Shown here piece by piece: positions 34,772-46,734 of a DNA stretch of 64,000 nucleotides (position 1 is its first letter; every line of letters begins with the position of its first letter). The translations under genes and the position numbers were made by a program. This stretch comes from Lepidonotus clava (lineage: Eukaryota > Annelida > Polychaeta > Phyllodocida > Polynoidae), in contig OW387133.1 in assembly GCA_936440205.1 (NCBI GenBank), positions 2,756,001 to 2,820,000 of the forward strand, written 5' to 3'. Below the pieces are notes generated by a model. It saw nothing but the letters and a program-made list of their open reading frames with translations, made no database searches and was not told the origin of the DNA.

Positions 34772-35047
34772 TGCGTCTCATAGAGCCAAGAAAAATGCGT
34801 ACAATTTCCCGACATAAACAAACTGGATAATGTTTTCTATAAGATTAATCCTTTACTAGATCATATCAGAGCTACGGAACGCACGTATGATATCTAAAAT
34901 TAGTTATGAACATATGGTTACCTGTTGTATAGGGGCCTTCCATTTTAGTATGTACGTACATTTTCAAAAATGTCAGACCTCCCAACCCCCTAAGCAAATA
35001 TACGAATTGGGAAATTGTACACATTTTTCTTGGCTCTATGAGACGCA
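34772..35047. repeat. Foldback repeat with 39-bp arms
   Basis: Arms at 34772-34810 and 35009-35047 are inverted copies with one mismatch, containing CTCATAGAGCCAAGAAAAAT. They enclose a ~200-bp loop that includes a CCTTCCATTTTAGTATGTAC terminus like the one at 31528. Confidence 0.8.
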
Positions 35048-35247
35048 ATATCTGTCCACCCGCGTGCTCCAGGGTGGGTCGTTTTGTAACGATCAAAACA
35101 TCACAACATCTCAAAAAGTGATTATCCAAATTGTGGTAGCATGGGAATGACAACGGCGGAGAACTAAGGCCTAGAATGAAGGCCAAGGATCGCTTTTTTA
35201 GTACGGACAGTGCCACATTTCTTGTTATGAGCAGGCCTATGTTGTTA

Positions 35248-35603
35248 GCCAGCCAGCTTGCGACATAACAGAAACGTTCTGCAACCATACTTTTTAAGTC
35301 AGCTCGTAACTTACTGAGATGGCGGGTAACAATTACGTTATTGATGGTGAGGTTGAAACCTCATCGAATTAGTGCGTTATTATAACATTATTTTTTGGTG
35401 AGGTTTGGACGAAACCAAAACAGAACATTATAAAAACATTCTGTTTAGGTCAAAGAACATAATCAGAACGCTATCATAATGTCACAGTGGATTGTCGCAG
35501 CAGTAGGTTGCAGCGACGTAATTGGAAAGAACTTAACAAGAACCAAACCAGAACCAAATAGAATGTTACTGCAATGTTATTATAACGTCACACCTCTGGC
35601 TGA
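35248..35603 (+). mobile_element. TA-target MITE family M7, copy 2
   Basis: It begins GCCAGCCAGCTTGCGACATA and ends CACACCTCTGGCTG. It aligns along its whole length with the copy at 34156 in the same orientation, with scattered differences. Confidence 0.7.
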
Positions 35604-36002
35604 GAGGGCTTCTTTGTATTTCGAGCACCCATCAAGGGCACGCGAGTCATAACGTGTAATGTGCTGCCAAATCAATTTTTTCCACAATGCTAATAGGCAA
35701 TTAGGTGCCATTTGGTAATTTTAACTGTGTCGGTAATCTCGTGCAGTACAACTGAAAAAAGGTCAAGGATTCCACCATCAACCTTTTGATTGCCCCTCTG
35801 GGACATCTACTTAAAATATGTTTTGTGCAAATTCATCATGCACGTTTGTTTAGGAATGACATGAAAATGGTAAACTGCCTAGTGATGCACTTTCTTTGTA
35901 CAAATACTTGTATGTATATGAAATTATTCAAATTTTCGGTAGGTGAGAGTACAGTTTGATCTAGGTTTTCTGTGGTAAATGTTAGAAGGAAATAAGGTGG
36001 AG

Positions 36003-36033
36003 CAGGGGCGGATCCACAGATTCTCAGATTTGG
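36003..36033 (+). mobile_element. hAT-like end, solo
   Basis: CAGGGGCGGATCCACAGATT is a hAT-like terminus. Its partner is not visible; a copy of the TA-target MITE begins about 20 bp further on. Confidence 0.4.
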
Positions 36034-36049
36034 AGGGGGGTACACCCTT

Positions 36050-36398
36050 CCAGCCAGCTTGCGACGTAACAGAAACGTTCTGTGACCATACATTTTTAGT
36101 CAGTTTGTTACTTACTAAGATGCCACGTAACAATTATGTTATTGATGGTGAGGTTGAAACCTCACCAAATCAGAATGTTATTATATTTTTTGGTGAGTTA
36201 GGACGTAAGAGAAAGAGAATATTATAAGAACATTCTGTTTGGGTTGAAGAATGTAACCAGAACGTTGTGATAATATCACAGAGCAACGTCATGGCAGTAG
36301 GTTGCAGCGACGTAAATGGGAGTCATCAAAAGAATGCAACAAGATCCAAAATCCAGAAAAAAACAGAATGTTACAATAACACCACATCCTTGGCTGGG
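36050..36398 (+). mobile_element. TA-target MITE family M7, copy 3
   Basis: It starts CCAGCCAGCTTGCGACGTAA and ends ATCCTTGGCTGGG. This is the third same-orientation copy within 2.3 kb and is more diverged than copy 1. Confidence 0.7.
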
Positions 36399-36535
36399 TT
36401 ATGTCAATTTATCAGCGAATTCTTTTTTCATTAACAACATTAATATTTGGCAAAAGAAAAGGGGGCTAATTTTGTAAAATTCAAATTCACAAACTCCCCA
36501 CACTTAATGACCATCCCTCTGTGAAGTGAAAAGTG

Positions 36536-36720
36536 CGGCATGTGGCTCAGTGCGCATGCCCGGGGCACGCGGTGCTTCCTGGGTAATCCCCTGTATCAGA
36601 ATGAGGCTCGCCCGACGCATGCGCAGAAGGCCCCGGAGACAGGGAAGTCGGCGTCTGTGCGTCTTTCTCAGAAAACTACTCAGGTGTATTTACTGAGATC
36701 CCCTGGAGGCCACGGGAGGA
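36536..36720. promoter_or_regulatory. CpG patch with NRF-1-like sites
   Basis: TGCGCATGCCC at 36551 and ACGCATGCGCAG at 36615 are close matches to the NRF-1 palindrome GCGCATGCGC, within a short CpG-rich patch. No start exon can be defined. Confidence 0.35.
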
Positions 36721-36919
36721 AGAGAATAACACCAACTGTATCCTTTATTTTAGAAAAAAAACCTTTGTTGGAATTAAAGTAGACTATCTGTAATCAAGAC
36801 CTTGCAGATGATTAGACTGATGGGGTAGAGGGTTCTTATCTCCCATGTTGATTTAAATATGTCCCTTGTCAAGGACATCCTTCCTATGTCTTTCCCAGAC
36901 AAGAACATTGTAAACAAAT

Positions 36920-37120
36920 CCTTTTGATGGTTATAATGATGATATGTTGCAATTTATAGTCTACTCAGCAATTTTTCAGCTATATCAAGACCAACTCCGG
37001 TTTTTGACTACAGGTCAATGATTGCATCTATTCGGATGGAAGTGACGGCAAGGCAAGGTACTACCCAGATTTGAACCCGGGCCTCCCAACTGCAGGAGAG
37101 GATCTTATCCACAACACCAC
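36920..37120 (-). repeat. tRNA-derived SINE family S2, full head
   Basis: On the minus strand the element begins GTGGTGTTGTGGATAAG (A-box-like, + strand 37105-37118) and has a perfect B box GGGTTCAAATCT (37068-37079). The body CTTGCCTTGCCGTCACTTCC follows, then a core with AGCTGAAAAATTGCTGAGTA and a short ATCATCATTAT tail. The anticodon-stem region is degenerate, so this is a SINE and not a functional tRNA gene. Confidence 0.8.
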
Positions 37121-37157
37121 CCCCCCCCTCCCTTTGGTTATTTGACTGTCCATTTAA

Positions 37158-37657
37158 CATTGTGTGGTTAACCAACCCATCACCCCATGTAGACTGACCA
37201 ACCATCTCCCCATGTAGATTGACCAACCTCTCACCCCATGTAGACTGACCAACCCATAATCCCATGTACACTGACCAACCCATCACCCCATGTACACTGA
37301 CCAACCCATCACCCCATGTAGACTGACCAACCATCTCCCCATGTAGATTGACCAACCTCTCACCCCATGTACACTGACCAACCCATCACCCCATGTACAC
37401 TGACCAACCCATCACCCCATGTACAATGACCAACCCGTCACCCCATGTATACTGACCAACCCATCACCCCATGTATACTGACCAACCCATCACCCCGTGT
37501 ACACTGACTGACCTCTCACCCTGTGTTGATTGACCAACCCATCACCCCATGTACACTGACTGACCTCTCACCCTGTGTTGATTGACCAACCCGTCACCAC
37601 GTGCACATTGACTGACCCTTCACCCCATGTAGATTGACCACCCTGTCACCCTGTGTT
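37158..37657 (+). repeat. 26-bp minisatellite, first block
   Basis: About 19 units of ACCAACCCATCACCCCATGT plus ACACTG vary slightly in length (25-26 bp). The array resumes after two inserted MITEs at 38489. Confidence 0.9.
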
Positions 37658-38224
37658 AAAGAGAGGGGCCAGTGAAATTTCAATATTGTTAAATTTTCGT
37701 ATCATACCATAGATATAGTGCTTAACTATGAGTATGTGACATTATTATAACTTTGAAGTGGTCCCTTATAATAGTAAATCGTTTCCTTTTATCAGGCCAT
37801 AAATTGAGTCCCCTGTACCCCTGGCATAGGTTGTCTGTCTGTGATGTCACATAAAAAAAACGTTATATTTAAATTTCAAAATCATAATTCCCATAATAAA
37901 ATATATTTTAGATTTTTTCTTTCATGAATCAATTTATTTGGTAATTTTAAATACTTTTAGGCTAATAAAAAATACTTAGATAAATTAGATATTGTTATTT
38001 TTTTAGTTTTATCATTTTTCAGCAGTTCTGCTTGTGACGTCAGACCAAATGCTCTGTGCAGGCAGTGTCAGATGCAGGCAGGTGCACTCAATGTGCACTT
38101 GATGGAAACAAAATGTTAATAAAATAAAAACTTTTAGAGGTAAAGGCATACAATTTGGTAGGGTTATTCCCTTGATGGTAAGGATCACGACAGTATACTA
38201 ATTTTTGGTCACTGGCCCCTCCCT
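37658..38224. mobile_element. MITE inserted in the minisatellite
   Basis: AAAGAGAGGGGCCAGTGA and TCACTGGCCCCTCCCTT are inverted ends. The ~565-bp AT-rich interior contains TTGTGACGTCAGACC and no frame. It interrupts the array between 37657 and 38489. Confidence 0.7.
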
Positions 38225-38228
38225 TGAA

Positions 38229-38488
38229 GTCTTATTCCGCATACCGAAAGTATAAGCTGCAGATATTCTATGGTGATTTTGATGGAATACTTGTGCACTT
38301 AAGGGTAGCAAAAATACATTCTGCTGATTTTCTCTCGCAATATTGGCTGCTGATAGCTAATCAGCAGGAAATATTTACCAATATGTTGGTAAATTGTATT
38401 GACAATACCACTAATTATATATTGGCACTGACAAAAATTCATCAGCAGTAAATCATTAGTATGCTTTTGGTGTGTGGAACAGTCTTAA
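38229..38488. mobile_element. Second MITE in the minisatellite, M6-related
   Basis: GTCTTATTCCGCATACC and GGTGTGTGGAACAGTCTTA form inverted ends with GTCTTA at both edges. The centre holds TTTACCAATATGTTGGTAAA, a variant of the palindromic core of the M6 elements at 28536 and 33227. Confidence 0.6.
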
Positions 38489-39250
38489 CTTGTCACCCTC
38501 TATAGATGAACTAACCTGTCACCCCATGCACATTGATCAACCCGTCACCCTCTGTAGACCCTCCCTTGACTCATGGCCCCCTCCATGTGGGTGGCAATGT
38601 GCAACACACCCCAACGGCAAACTCATTCCTGGACAGGGATCTGGGATCAACCCGTCACCCCATGCAACTAACCTGTCACCAAATGTAGATCGACTAACAT
38701 GTCACCCCATGCAGATTAACCAACCTGTCACCCAGTGTAGATTTTTCTCTTGACGTATGGTCCCCTCGATGAGGGTAACAGGACACAATACACAATACAC
38801 CCCAAACCCGTCACCCCATGTAACTAACCTGTCACCAAATGTAGATTGACCAACCTGTCAACCCGTGTAGATTCTTCCCTTGATGTATGGTCCCCTCTAT
38901 GTTGGTGACAGTGTACAACTAACCCCAACATGTCACCCACCTGTCACCCCATGCAACCAACCTGTCACCAAACAAAGATTGACTAACCTGTCACCCCTTG
39001 TAGATTCTTCCATTGATGTATGGCCTGTTCCATGTCGGTAACTGTACAACACACCCCAACGGGAAACACCTTCCTCCACATGGAGCAGCGACCAACCTGT
39101 CACCCCATGTTACCAACCTGTCACCAAATGTGGATTGACTAACCCATCACACCATGCGCATTGACTGTCACCCAACATAGACTGACTAACCTGTCACTCC
39201 ATGCACATTGACCAACCTGTCAACCCGTGTAGATTCTTCCCTTGACGTAT
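38489..39250 (+). repeat. Minisatellite, second block with higher-order units
   Basis: Units of AACCTGTCACCCCATG type alternate with a longer segment, GTAGATTCTTCCCTTGACGT then ATGG.CCCCTC..GTAAC and ACAACACACCCCAACGG. The longer segment recurs at about 38560, 38741, 38868, 39001 and 39225, giving a higher-order repeat of variable length. Confidence 0.8.
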
Positions 39251-40267
39251 CGCCCCTCCACGTAGGTAACGGTGTACAACACACCCCAACGGCAAACTCA
39301 TTCCTCTACATGGAGCCGGAGCCGAGTTTGGCCGGAGGCGACACGGGATTGTTTGCTCACACGGGGATTTATTCCGCACCTGTGTCTTTGCCTCACCCTC
39401 ATCCCAGTCCATCGGCACCTATCCTTATTGAACAGCTGTTCTCTGCCAGTTCTACCTAATTCTTTTATCATTTTAGTTTCCTGATTAATTGAAGGACACC
39501 TAGACAGTGACAATCCAATGGACTTAAGAGATAGACATATTGATGTACATGAAGAAATAGCATTACACTCCATTTGAATCATAATAATGAATGACTCAGT
39601 TAATATTAACCCAGTTATGTAGCAGGGGGGGGGGGGGGGTTAGAGGGTGCCTATATCTGGAACCCATATTTCCTAAAATCTTAGGTAACTAGACTGAAAA
39701 TGTTTCAATAAAATGAATAATCTAGTTCCAAGCCAAGCAGTGACATAATAATCACATTCTGCAAAGTTTTAAAATTTTCTGTCCATTTATATGACCTTAT
39801 TAGAATGTTAAGTGACCTCACCTCCTTGGCTGGTTTGAAACTCACTCGCATTGATATTGAAGTCCATCAGAATTGCTTTAAACGTCCTCAGATTTAATGA
39901 TTGGTATGTCCCATGCTATGCAAATAAGACCGAATAATTATAAACGGCTGCCATCCACTAGTCAACCTAACACAACACCCGGGGACTAGTGTATGGTGGC
40001 ACAGCCAGTCAAAGTGTCTTCAAGAATTACAAAAATACTTTCCAAACAAGAATATTTATTTGATTATTGGGTTTGATTGAATATTTATTGTAAATATTGG
40101 CTAGAAATCAGGAGCTGTGCCCCTAAACCCCACTTTTTCTTGTCTTTTTTCTATTTTTCATTTTTCTTATGATTACCCCATAAACAATGAATGACCCAAG
40201 ACAAACAATAAGGGATTATCTTCTATCAACACCTTGACTACTGAGGTGACTCTGAATGAACAAAATG

Positions 40268-40700
40268 TAAGCCCATCCCAGTTTACACCAACATTAAAGT
40301 TTACTGTGAAATATTTTCGAAATTGCCTCCACCCTTATTCCCTGAAGAGAGTTGTATAGTATAAAATCAACTAAAGCAATTTGGTTGACAGATTGTTCCT
40401 CAAATTTGTAAAAAGCAGATTCATATTTTGGCCTATTTCCCATAGGAATCAACATTAAAGTCTGTCAGCCCAGCCTATAATGTCCAACCCTATTTTGCCC
40501 TGAAATACACCATTTTGATTGATAAGCACAACTGCAAATCTGTCAATTGATAACAATTACGGAATCACAATTTTCAAGCAGCACTTGAGGATATAGAAAA
40601 AAAATTCTTCTTTATTTCAGTAGGCCCAATTCTAGCATTCTAGCAATTGACAGCAATTTTTGTCCCACCCTTGTCCAACCCTCGGATATACCCAATGTAG
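40268..40700. mobile_element. TIR element family M3, partial
   Basis: It begins AAGCCCATCCCAGTTTACAC and ends near TTGTCCAACCCTCGGATATA plus CCCAATGTAGG. Its body (CAATTTGGTTGACAGATTG, CAATTGATAACAATTACGG) is matched in reverse by 57000-57335. Confidence 0.55.
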
Positions 40701-40848
40701 GATGTGGTTATTGAGTTGATTGGTCTGGTTACATGGTTAAACTATAAATGGAGTAGGTAAGAGGGAATAAAAATATTGTGTACTAACCACAGAACAGCTG
40801 TTCAATTGTTTAAAAGGTTTCCATTTATAGATGATGAGAAAAAATAGC

Positions 40849-40849
40849 A

Positions 40850-40892
<43 letters not shown>
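40849..40892 (+). repeat. (TA)n microsatellite
   Basis: About 20 TA dinucleotides with one interruption. Confidence 0.95.
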
Positions 40893-40964
40893 ACTTGTTA
40901 TTAACTTACCTGTCTCATACCCTTACCTTTTGAACTCATTAATTCCCAGTTTCCAGGCGTTGCA

Positions 40965-41338
40965 TAACATACTGTGAATCAAAATTACATAATCAGTTTA
41001 AAGTGTTATGTTCTACTATGTTCTGAGAAGTGTTGCGTGGGGGGTTGCCCTATGCGTACCTGGGACCAAAGTATGGAGAGTCCCAGAAGCAGGTCAAGCA
41101 AGTGAAGGTTTCTAAAAAGTGTTAATTATTTACTTTATGTTTGTACATGTGGTCATCCATTACCTGATTCGGCCCCTGTGTCCAGGCGTTGCATATTTCA
41201 ATGTGAGTCATAATTACATAATCAATTTAAATTGTTATGTTCTTCTGTATCCTGAGAAGAGTGCGTAGAGGGCTGCCCTGAGTGTACCTGGGACCAAAGT
41301 ATGGAGAGTCCCAGAAGCAGGTCAAGCAAGTGAAATTC
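40965..41338 (+). repeat. Direct duplication, ~240-bp period
   Basis: CAGGCGTTGCATA..., ATTACATAATCA.TTTAAA, GTTATGTTCT and CCTGGGACCAAAGTATGGAG then TCCCAGAAGCAGGTCAAGC occur in the same order near 40955-41105 and 41185-41330. This is a local tandem duplication with moderate divergence. Confidence 0.75.
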
Positions 41339-41391
41339 TAAGGTTTTTAAATCTCTTTTATTGTCTACTTTTTGCATGTAATTACGGTCTT

Positions 41392-41524
41392 CAGGGGTGG
41401 ATACAGGATTTCAGAAAGGGGGTCCATATTTAGGTTAAGTACTAAAACGTCATGCATAAATTGGACATTTTTTCTCTTTGTCACCAAAAGGGGAGGGGGT
41501 CAAGACCCCCTGGATGCGCCTTTG
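41392..41524. mobile_element. hAT-like MITE fragment
   Basis: CAGGGGTGGATACAGGATTT at the left pairs with CCCCCTGGATGCGCCTTTG at the right, a diverged hAT-like pair with a short interior. Confidence 0.5.
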
Positions 41525-41749
41525 ATCCACCATGGTCTTCCAGTTGTTCACGTGATAGAAACGATTATTGTTGTAAGTATTGTTATGAATATTTACTCAG
41601 AGTCTGTAGTCAAATACGGGCCATATCATCGCAGCTTGACCATACTGTCATTAATTATATCCTTAGTTAAAGACATTATCTTTTATTCCATGTATCATGT
41701 GAGTGTATACCTGTCATATTGATGTCGAAAAATGAAGTTCTTTGATACA

Positions 41750-42150
41750 TGCCTCGTGCCCCGTCGCATAACGGGTCTCGCTGTGGCGAACATTGGCACA
41801 TTTCAAAAGACCTCTCCCTGTTCAACAGGGAGCGAATCCACCTTTCATCCTTACAGGGATGGTTTGACCACCCCTTTTCTTTCATGTCCCGGGGGGACAC
41901 TTTTGGGTGTTAATTTTAATATTCTGTTTTCAGCAAATAATAGCAGTGTCCCTCATCTTATAAAATATATAGGAGGTAAGTGGCGGAAATGTATTTATCA
42001 ATCAATTAAATTAACTTCAAAGTGTGTGCAAAACCATCGCAACAGGGACAATTGGCACATTCCAAAAACAAGGAGAGAAAAAAACAGTGAGAAAAAAACA
42101 AATCCATCCTTAATCGCTCCCTCTTGCGAGAGTTTGGTTATGCGACGGGC
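41750..42150. mobile_element. TIR family M4, complete copy
   Basis: The left end CCCCGTCGCATAACGGGTCT plus CGCTGT and the right end TTTGGTTATGCGACGGG are inverted. The interior aligns with 16880-17240 (TTTTAATATTCTGTTTT, CTTATAAAATATATAGGAGG). It is non-coding and non-autonomous. Confidence 0.7.
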
Positions 42151-42169
42151 CATCGTCAAAAGTTGTTGA

Positions 42170-43600
42170 TCCATAACTATTCATCACTTGTATTCTGTTC
42201 ATCTCTGCGATATCAGAAATGCATTACTTTTGAATGAAATAATTGTTATCAAAACTAACATTCAAAATAATCACAGATTATCAGATGGAATAAATCACTG
42301 TAGCCCAGCACTACACATTTATAGTTTTAGATCATATTTCTTTGTGGTTTGACTTTAAGAAATGGCTGTCACCCTTGTCGCTGTTACCATTCTAGGCTTA
42401 TATCGAGTTAATGGCTACAAAGCATTCGTACAGTGGCTGGTTGCATCATGAAATGGTGAAACAATTCAATGTCTCGCAACAAGGACATTGGTGTTGCAAT
42501 AGGTCAGTAGTTGAATTGAAAGTATTCTACTAGGCTCATTTTAATTCTGTAAACAGTTCTAAACAATAGATACTTGGATATAATTATTCGGAGGTTTTAA
42601 GCCTTGAATAATCATTAGAAGTAGCTGAAATTTGATACTGTACTTTTGCTTACGAACGCATGATTTGACAAAACCACTGTGCACCTTTATGCGTCCCATT
42701 ATGCGATGCGCTACAGATGCTTCTTCAGATGGAATGAGGACTATCAAACTGACTATAGTATTTTTATTTACATGATGTAAAAATTGGAGATGGAATTTTG
42801 ACTTATAGTTTTCCTAATTGCCAATTTATTTTGACCTACATGGTGTTACTAATTGGCCATTTAATTTGACCTACATGGTGTTAAACCACTGCTGTGGACT
42901 GCTCCCGTGTTTTGTTATTTTAATTGTTTATTTAGCATTTTCAAGTGTACACATGATCTTCCAGATGATTGCAATATAACAGTGATCAAAGTTAACGACA
43001 GTAATTGCAAAAGTGGTAATAGATATGAGTGATAATAGTGAAATAGATGAGCAAAGTTTCTAAACACGTCAGGTCGGATTATCGGTTCTAACAAGTCATA
43101 TCCGTTTTATATTACAAACTTGTTCTGTCATATTTTTAAACTTTCTGCATATCCACAGAAAGCAACCACAAAGGTGTGAGAGGACAAGAAAACAAAGTGC
43201 TATGTATACAGTGATTTATTTCATTTGATAGTCTGCGATTGTTTTGGGTTTTAGATTCTGGAAGAATTCAACCCCTTATCTAATGTACGACCCACGAGGG
43301 TCCCAATCACAGAAACCAGATCTAAATTGTATTTTAGCAAGAACAAAATTGAATGTGTGAAGCCAAATTATGAATTTGAACGATATTAAAATGAAACTTT
43401 TAGAATGTTCACACGGATCTCTTTATGTCTAATTGGAAAGATACGTGTTAAGATATACGTATACTGATTCAAATGATTGTACATTCAGTTATCATGTATG
43501 CCCCCCCCCCCCACCATCCCCTCTCTTTTTATTGAGCCAAAATTCTGACACTAAGGAGAAACCTGTAGCATTGTTCACAGGTGTTAATTTTGACATGACA
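42170..43600. other. No gene seen; AT-rich spacer
   Basis: I see no exon. A short direct duplication (AATTGCCAATTTA..TTGACCTACATGGTGTTA and AATTGGCCATTTAATTTGAC then CTACATGGTGTTA) lies at 42818-42883. Confidence 0.5.
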
Positions 43601-43663
43601 AAGGCGCAACGCCACAAACAAAATGGCAGCACTCCCCCCCCCCTCCCCCCTACGCAAGAGGAG

Positions 43664-43790
43664 CCATGATAAAATCGGACGCCGTCCGCGAACTCATTAA
43701 TATTCATGAGATGGTTGTTAAGCTCCGCCCCCTGGGGTGGGTGGGGGTTAGTGGTAGGGTGAGGGGGTGGTGTCGCGCAACTCATACAAC
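43664..43790. other. GC-rich segment matched in inverse by 46760-46818
   Basis: CCATGATAAAATCGGACGCC then GTCC, TAAGCTCCGCCCCCT and GTCGCGCA appear here in this order and again, reversed, at 46795-46818, 46772-46785 and about 46753-46760. In between lies the near-palindrome CTCATTAATATTCATGAG. This may be paired element ends or shared regulatory sequence. Confidence 0.4.
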
Positions 43791-44169
43791 ACTATCTGTT
43801 GGTATAGGCGGATTAGGGGATAGGAGTGTAGGGCCGGCCGAGGCTTTTGTATGACAATTTAGTGCCCGGAGCGTTAGTGAGGGGCTTTAATTAATACTGT
43901 ATATGGGGAACATGTACCTTGTACCGTGCATACATGTGTACAATATAAGATTTGATTTATGTTTTACGAGATGAAATATAGTGTTAAATTTTATTGTATT
44001 TAATTTTGTTGGTGAACATTACATCCAAGAAAATACCCTTTGCATTCACAATGATTATTTTCATATAGTTTATTTAATGAAGGAAACAAGTCTAAATATA
44101 TTTATAGACCCCTTCTACTATTTAATAGCAATAGAAAATGCTAATGAAGGTATTTATGCTTTTAAACAT

Positions 44170-45240
44170 ATAAAATAGAGTTATATCATGCACAGTGACA
44201 TATCGCACATATAATTTGTCAATTGCTCTAAAAAATAGCTCAAATAAATAAGATTACCAAATCAGCAATAAATTGATAGAACTCCATATAACAGTTTAAC
44301 TTGACCATGCTGTGAGCTTATTATCTTCATAAATAATGAGTAGTGTATAAAATATTTTCTCATATTGGATGTATGTTACAATATATGATATATGTGTACA
44401 GTTTAAATATATATCATCGGGAATGTGTCAGATCTAACAGTCGGGGAATAACCAGTGAGAGGGATATTCCTGGGGCATGCCACATACTATGACCATTTGG
44501 TCGAGATGCTATGATATACTTTCATATTAAAGTAGCCTAATGCATATGAAAGGCATCCAGCTTAATATAGATCATGCTTTTATCATATTCTCAGGGCAAA
44601 TGTATATCTAGCGTCATGGACTAAGAAAAACACAGTATTTCAAACGTTTTACTTTGAAGTATCTCATGGAACAATGGGTAATGATGTACCAGAACTCAAT
44701 ATACATAATACCTTATGAAAGCTAATTTTACACTTGTTATGAATATAAAATACCATTTTGTAATTTATGTAGTATTGCCCAAATGATACAGGATTTGACC
44801 CATATCACCGATGTTCATCTTCAACATCTCAAGATTACCAACCCGACAGATCTGTCAGGAAAAGGACAACTATCAGTTGTAAAGCCGGTGATTGACGTTC
44901 CGACATTTTTCAAACCAACACAAAAACAGTAACCAACCGACTTAAGCACCGACGGTTATTTGTCGGTTCATAATCGGTTGGAACACTTCACTGTCACACA
45001 AATCGGTTGGAAATCGGTTGAAAACAAATCAGTTGACATGATCCACATTGCGATATTTTTACAAAGTGGACCGACTTCGGACCGGTTTTGAACCGATTTT
45101 GGACTGATTTTGGGCAAAGAAAATATTTTGAAAATCGGTTCAATTTTGTCGCGACGTGGATCACCAGCTTAAGGGTATGACACATACACCCACTGAACCC
45201 AACCCGACACAACTGTCGAGTCGGGTCAGTGTAGGGTAAA
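44170..45240. repeat. Old duplicated repeat with CGGTTG dyads
   Basis: The words GCACAGTGACATATCGCACA and CATCTTCAACATCTCAAGAT recur in diverged form at 45257 and 45733, so a ~1-kb unit was duplicated. At 44930-45145 there are many ATCGGTTG and CAACCGA inverted words. A single foldback end (ATGACCATTTGG) lies at 44489-44527. Confidence 0.45.
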
Positions 45241-45291
45241 ACAGGATTGTATCCTGCACAGTGGTTTATCGCGCATTTTCAATAATTGCTC

Positions 45292-45885
45292 TCAAGCCCC
45301 CGACACATATACCAACTTGATTGCAGAAGTCCTTAAGACCCGATCATTGCAGACAGATTAGTTGTAATAAAAACAATAAGGAATGCCACGTATAACAATC
45401 TGACAGTCTACAATAACATGGCTATAACCATAATATTATAGAGACTATATATATGATAATTTTTTGATACAAGAATAATCTTTAAATGACTTGTGGGGCA
45501 CATTTAATATCCGTATATGCAAAGAAGTAGGTTCGTATTTCAAGCTAACTTCACTTTAGACCATTGCATTATGCTTTTACAGAAATAATGATGGGAGAAA
45601 AGAGAAAAACATATCATTGTAAAGCTTGTCTTATGCTGCATTAGCTTGTAAAATAATATTTTTGTGAAAGCCTATTTGTACCAAAAATGAACACCTTATA
45701 TAGCCACACAGACCCGACAGTTGAGTTGTTAATCTTCAACATCTCATGATTCCCGACCCAACGGATCCATCGGAAATAACTCAACCCAAACAGTCCTAAC
45801 CCTACGACACATGATACACCAACTCATCCCGACCCAACTCAACTGTTGAGTCTGGCCAGTATATTATGTGTCCGGAGCTTTGAAT
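45292..45885. mobile_element. TIR element, CCCGACACATAT ends
   Basis: AAGCCCCCGACACATATA at the left pairs with TATGTGTCCGGAGCTTT at the right. The interior is AT-rich with CCCGACCCAAC words. There is no coding. Confidence 0.5.
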
Positions 45886-46065
45886 TCAGCAAAAATATAT
45901 AGAATGAAAAGAAAGAAGGTATCAACAACTAAAATTCGCCATAATTATTGAACTAAATCACTAAATCATAATAACATTTTTATGACCTCTTTTAATATTG
46001 AAAATGAAAACAATTACATTTTCTCATATGCAGGGGGCGCAATACCCTGTTTCAATATTTCTTTA

Positions 46066-46348
46066 ATATGAAACTATATCATAGCACCTTGCCCAAATGG
46101 TCATTATTATGTAGAATTTTAGAAAAGATCATTATCCACTGTTCGTCTATCCTATCTACCTAAGCATGAGGGGTATCAATGAAAAGTACGAACGTGTGTA
46201 GACCTATATTCAACATTTAACTTGTTTCTCATTATAAAAACATCATTTATATTTTCTCACTGATTCTTTAAAAAGGCACGATATAAAGCTTATATAATCC
46301 ACGGTTTTGATGACCATTTGGGCAAGGTGCTATGATATAGTTTCATAT
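46066..46348. mobile_element. Foldback MITE with perfect 39-bp arms
   Basis: Arms 46066-46104 and 46310-46348 are exact inverted copies (outer ATATGAAAC, inner CCAAATGGTCAT) around a 205-bp loop. TTTAA-like sequence lies outside both arms. A diverged single arm at 44489 shows this is a family. Confidence 0.85.
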
Positions 46349-46734
46349 TTAATGAAAATTAGCAAGTTTATGGCAAAAAAACAAGTTATTAATTGTTACA
46401 CATTTCAGTCATAATGAAGGAAAGTTGATAATTTATGTATTTCTTGAATTTGGCCTAAGGCTATTGATGGTTATTTCTCGATCTTAAGTTGCAGTTTGAC
46501 CATTTAAAATGTTTGGGTATAAGGTGAAATTTGATAAGAAATATTTTCAAACTTGATGCTTATGGAAGTCATTCCAATAAATACAGATAAAAACATATAA
46601 AATGTTTTAATTTTCCTCCTATATAGGCCTATTATGTTATCATTCAAATATCAGCCCTTAATGCGCCTAAACCTAAAACTTACTACAACATTGTTGCCAC
46701 AACATCTCTGCGACCACAAACACCCTGCCGACAG

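Noticed and set aside
36990-37120. Possible tRNA gene with a perfect B box
   Set aside because: The anticodon arm is not tRNA-like and the sequence continues into a SINE body found elsewhere in the window.
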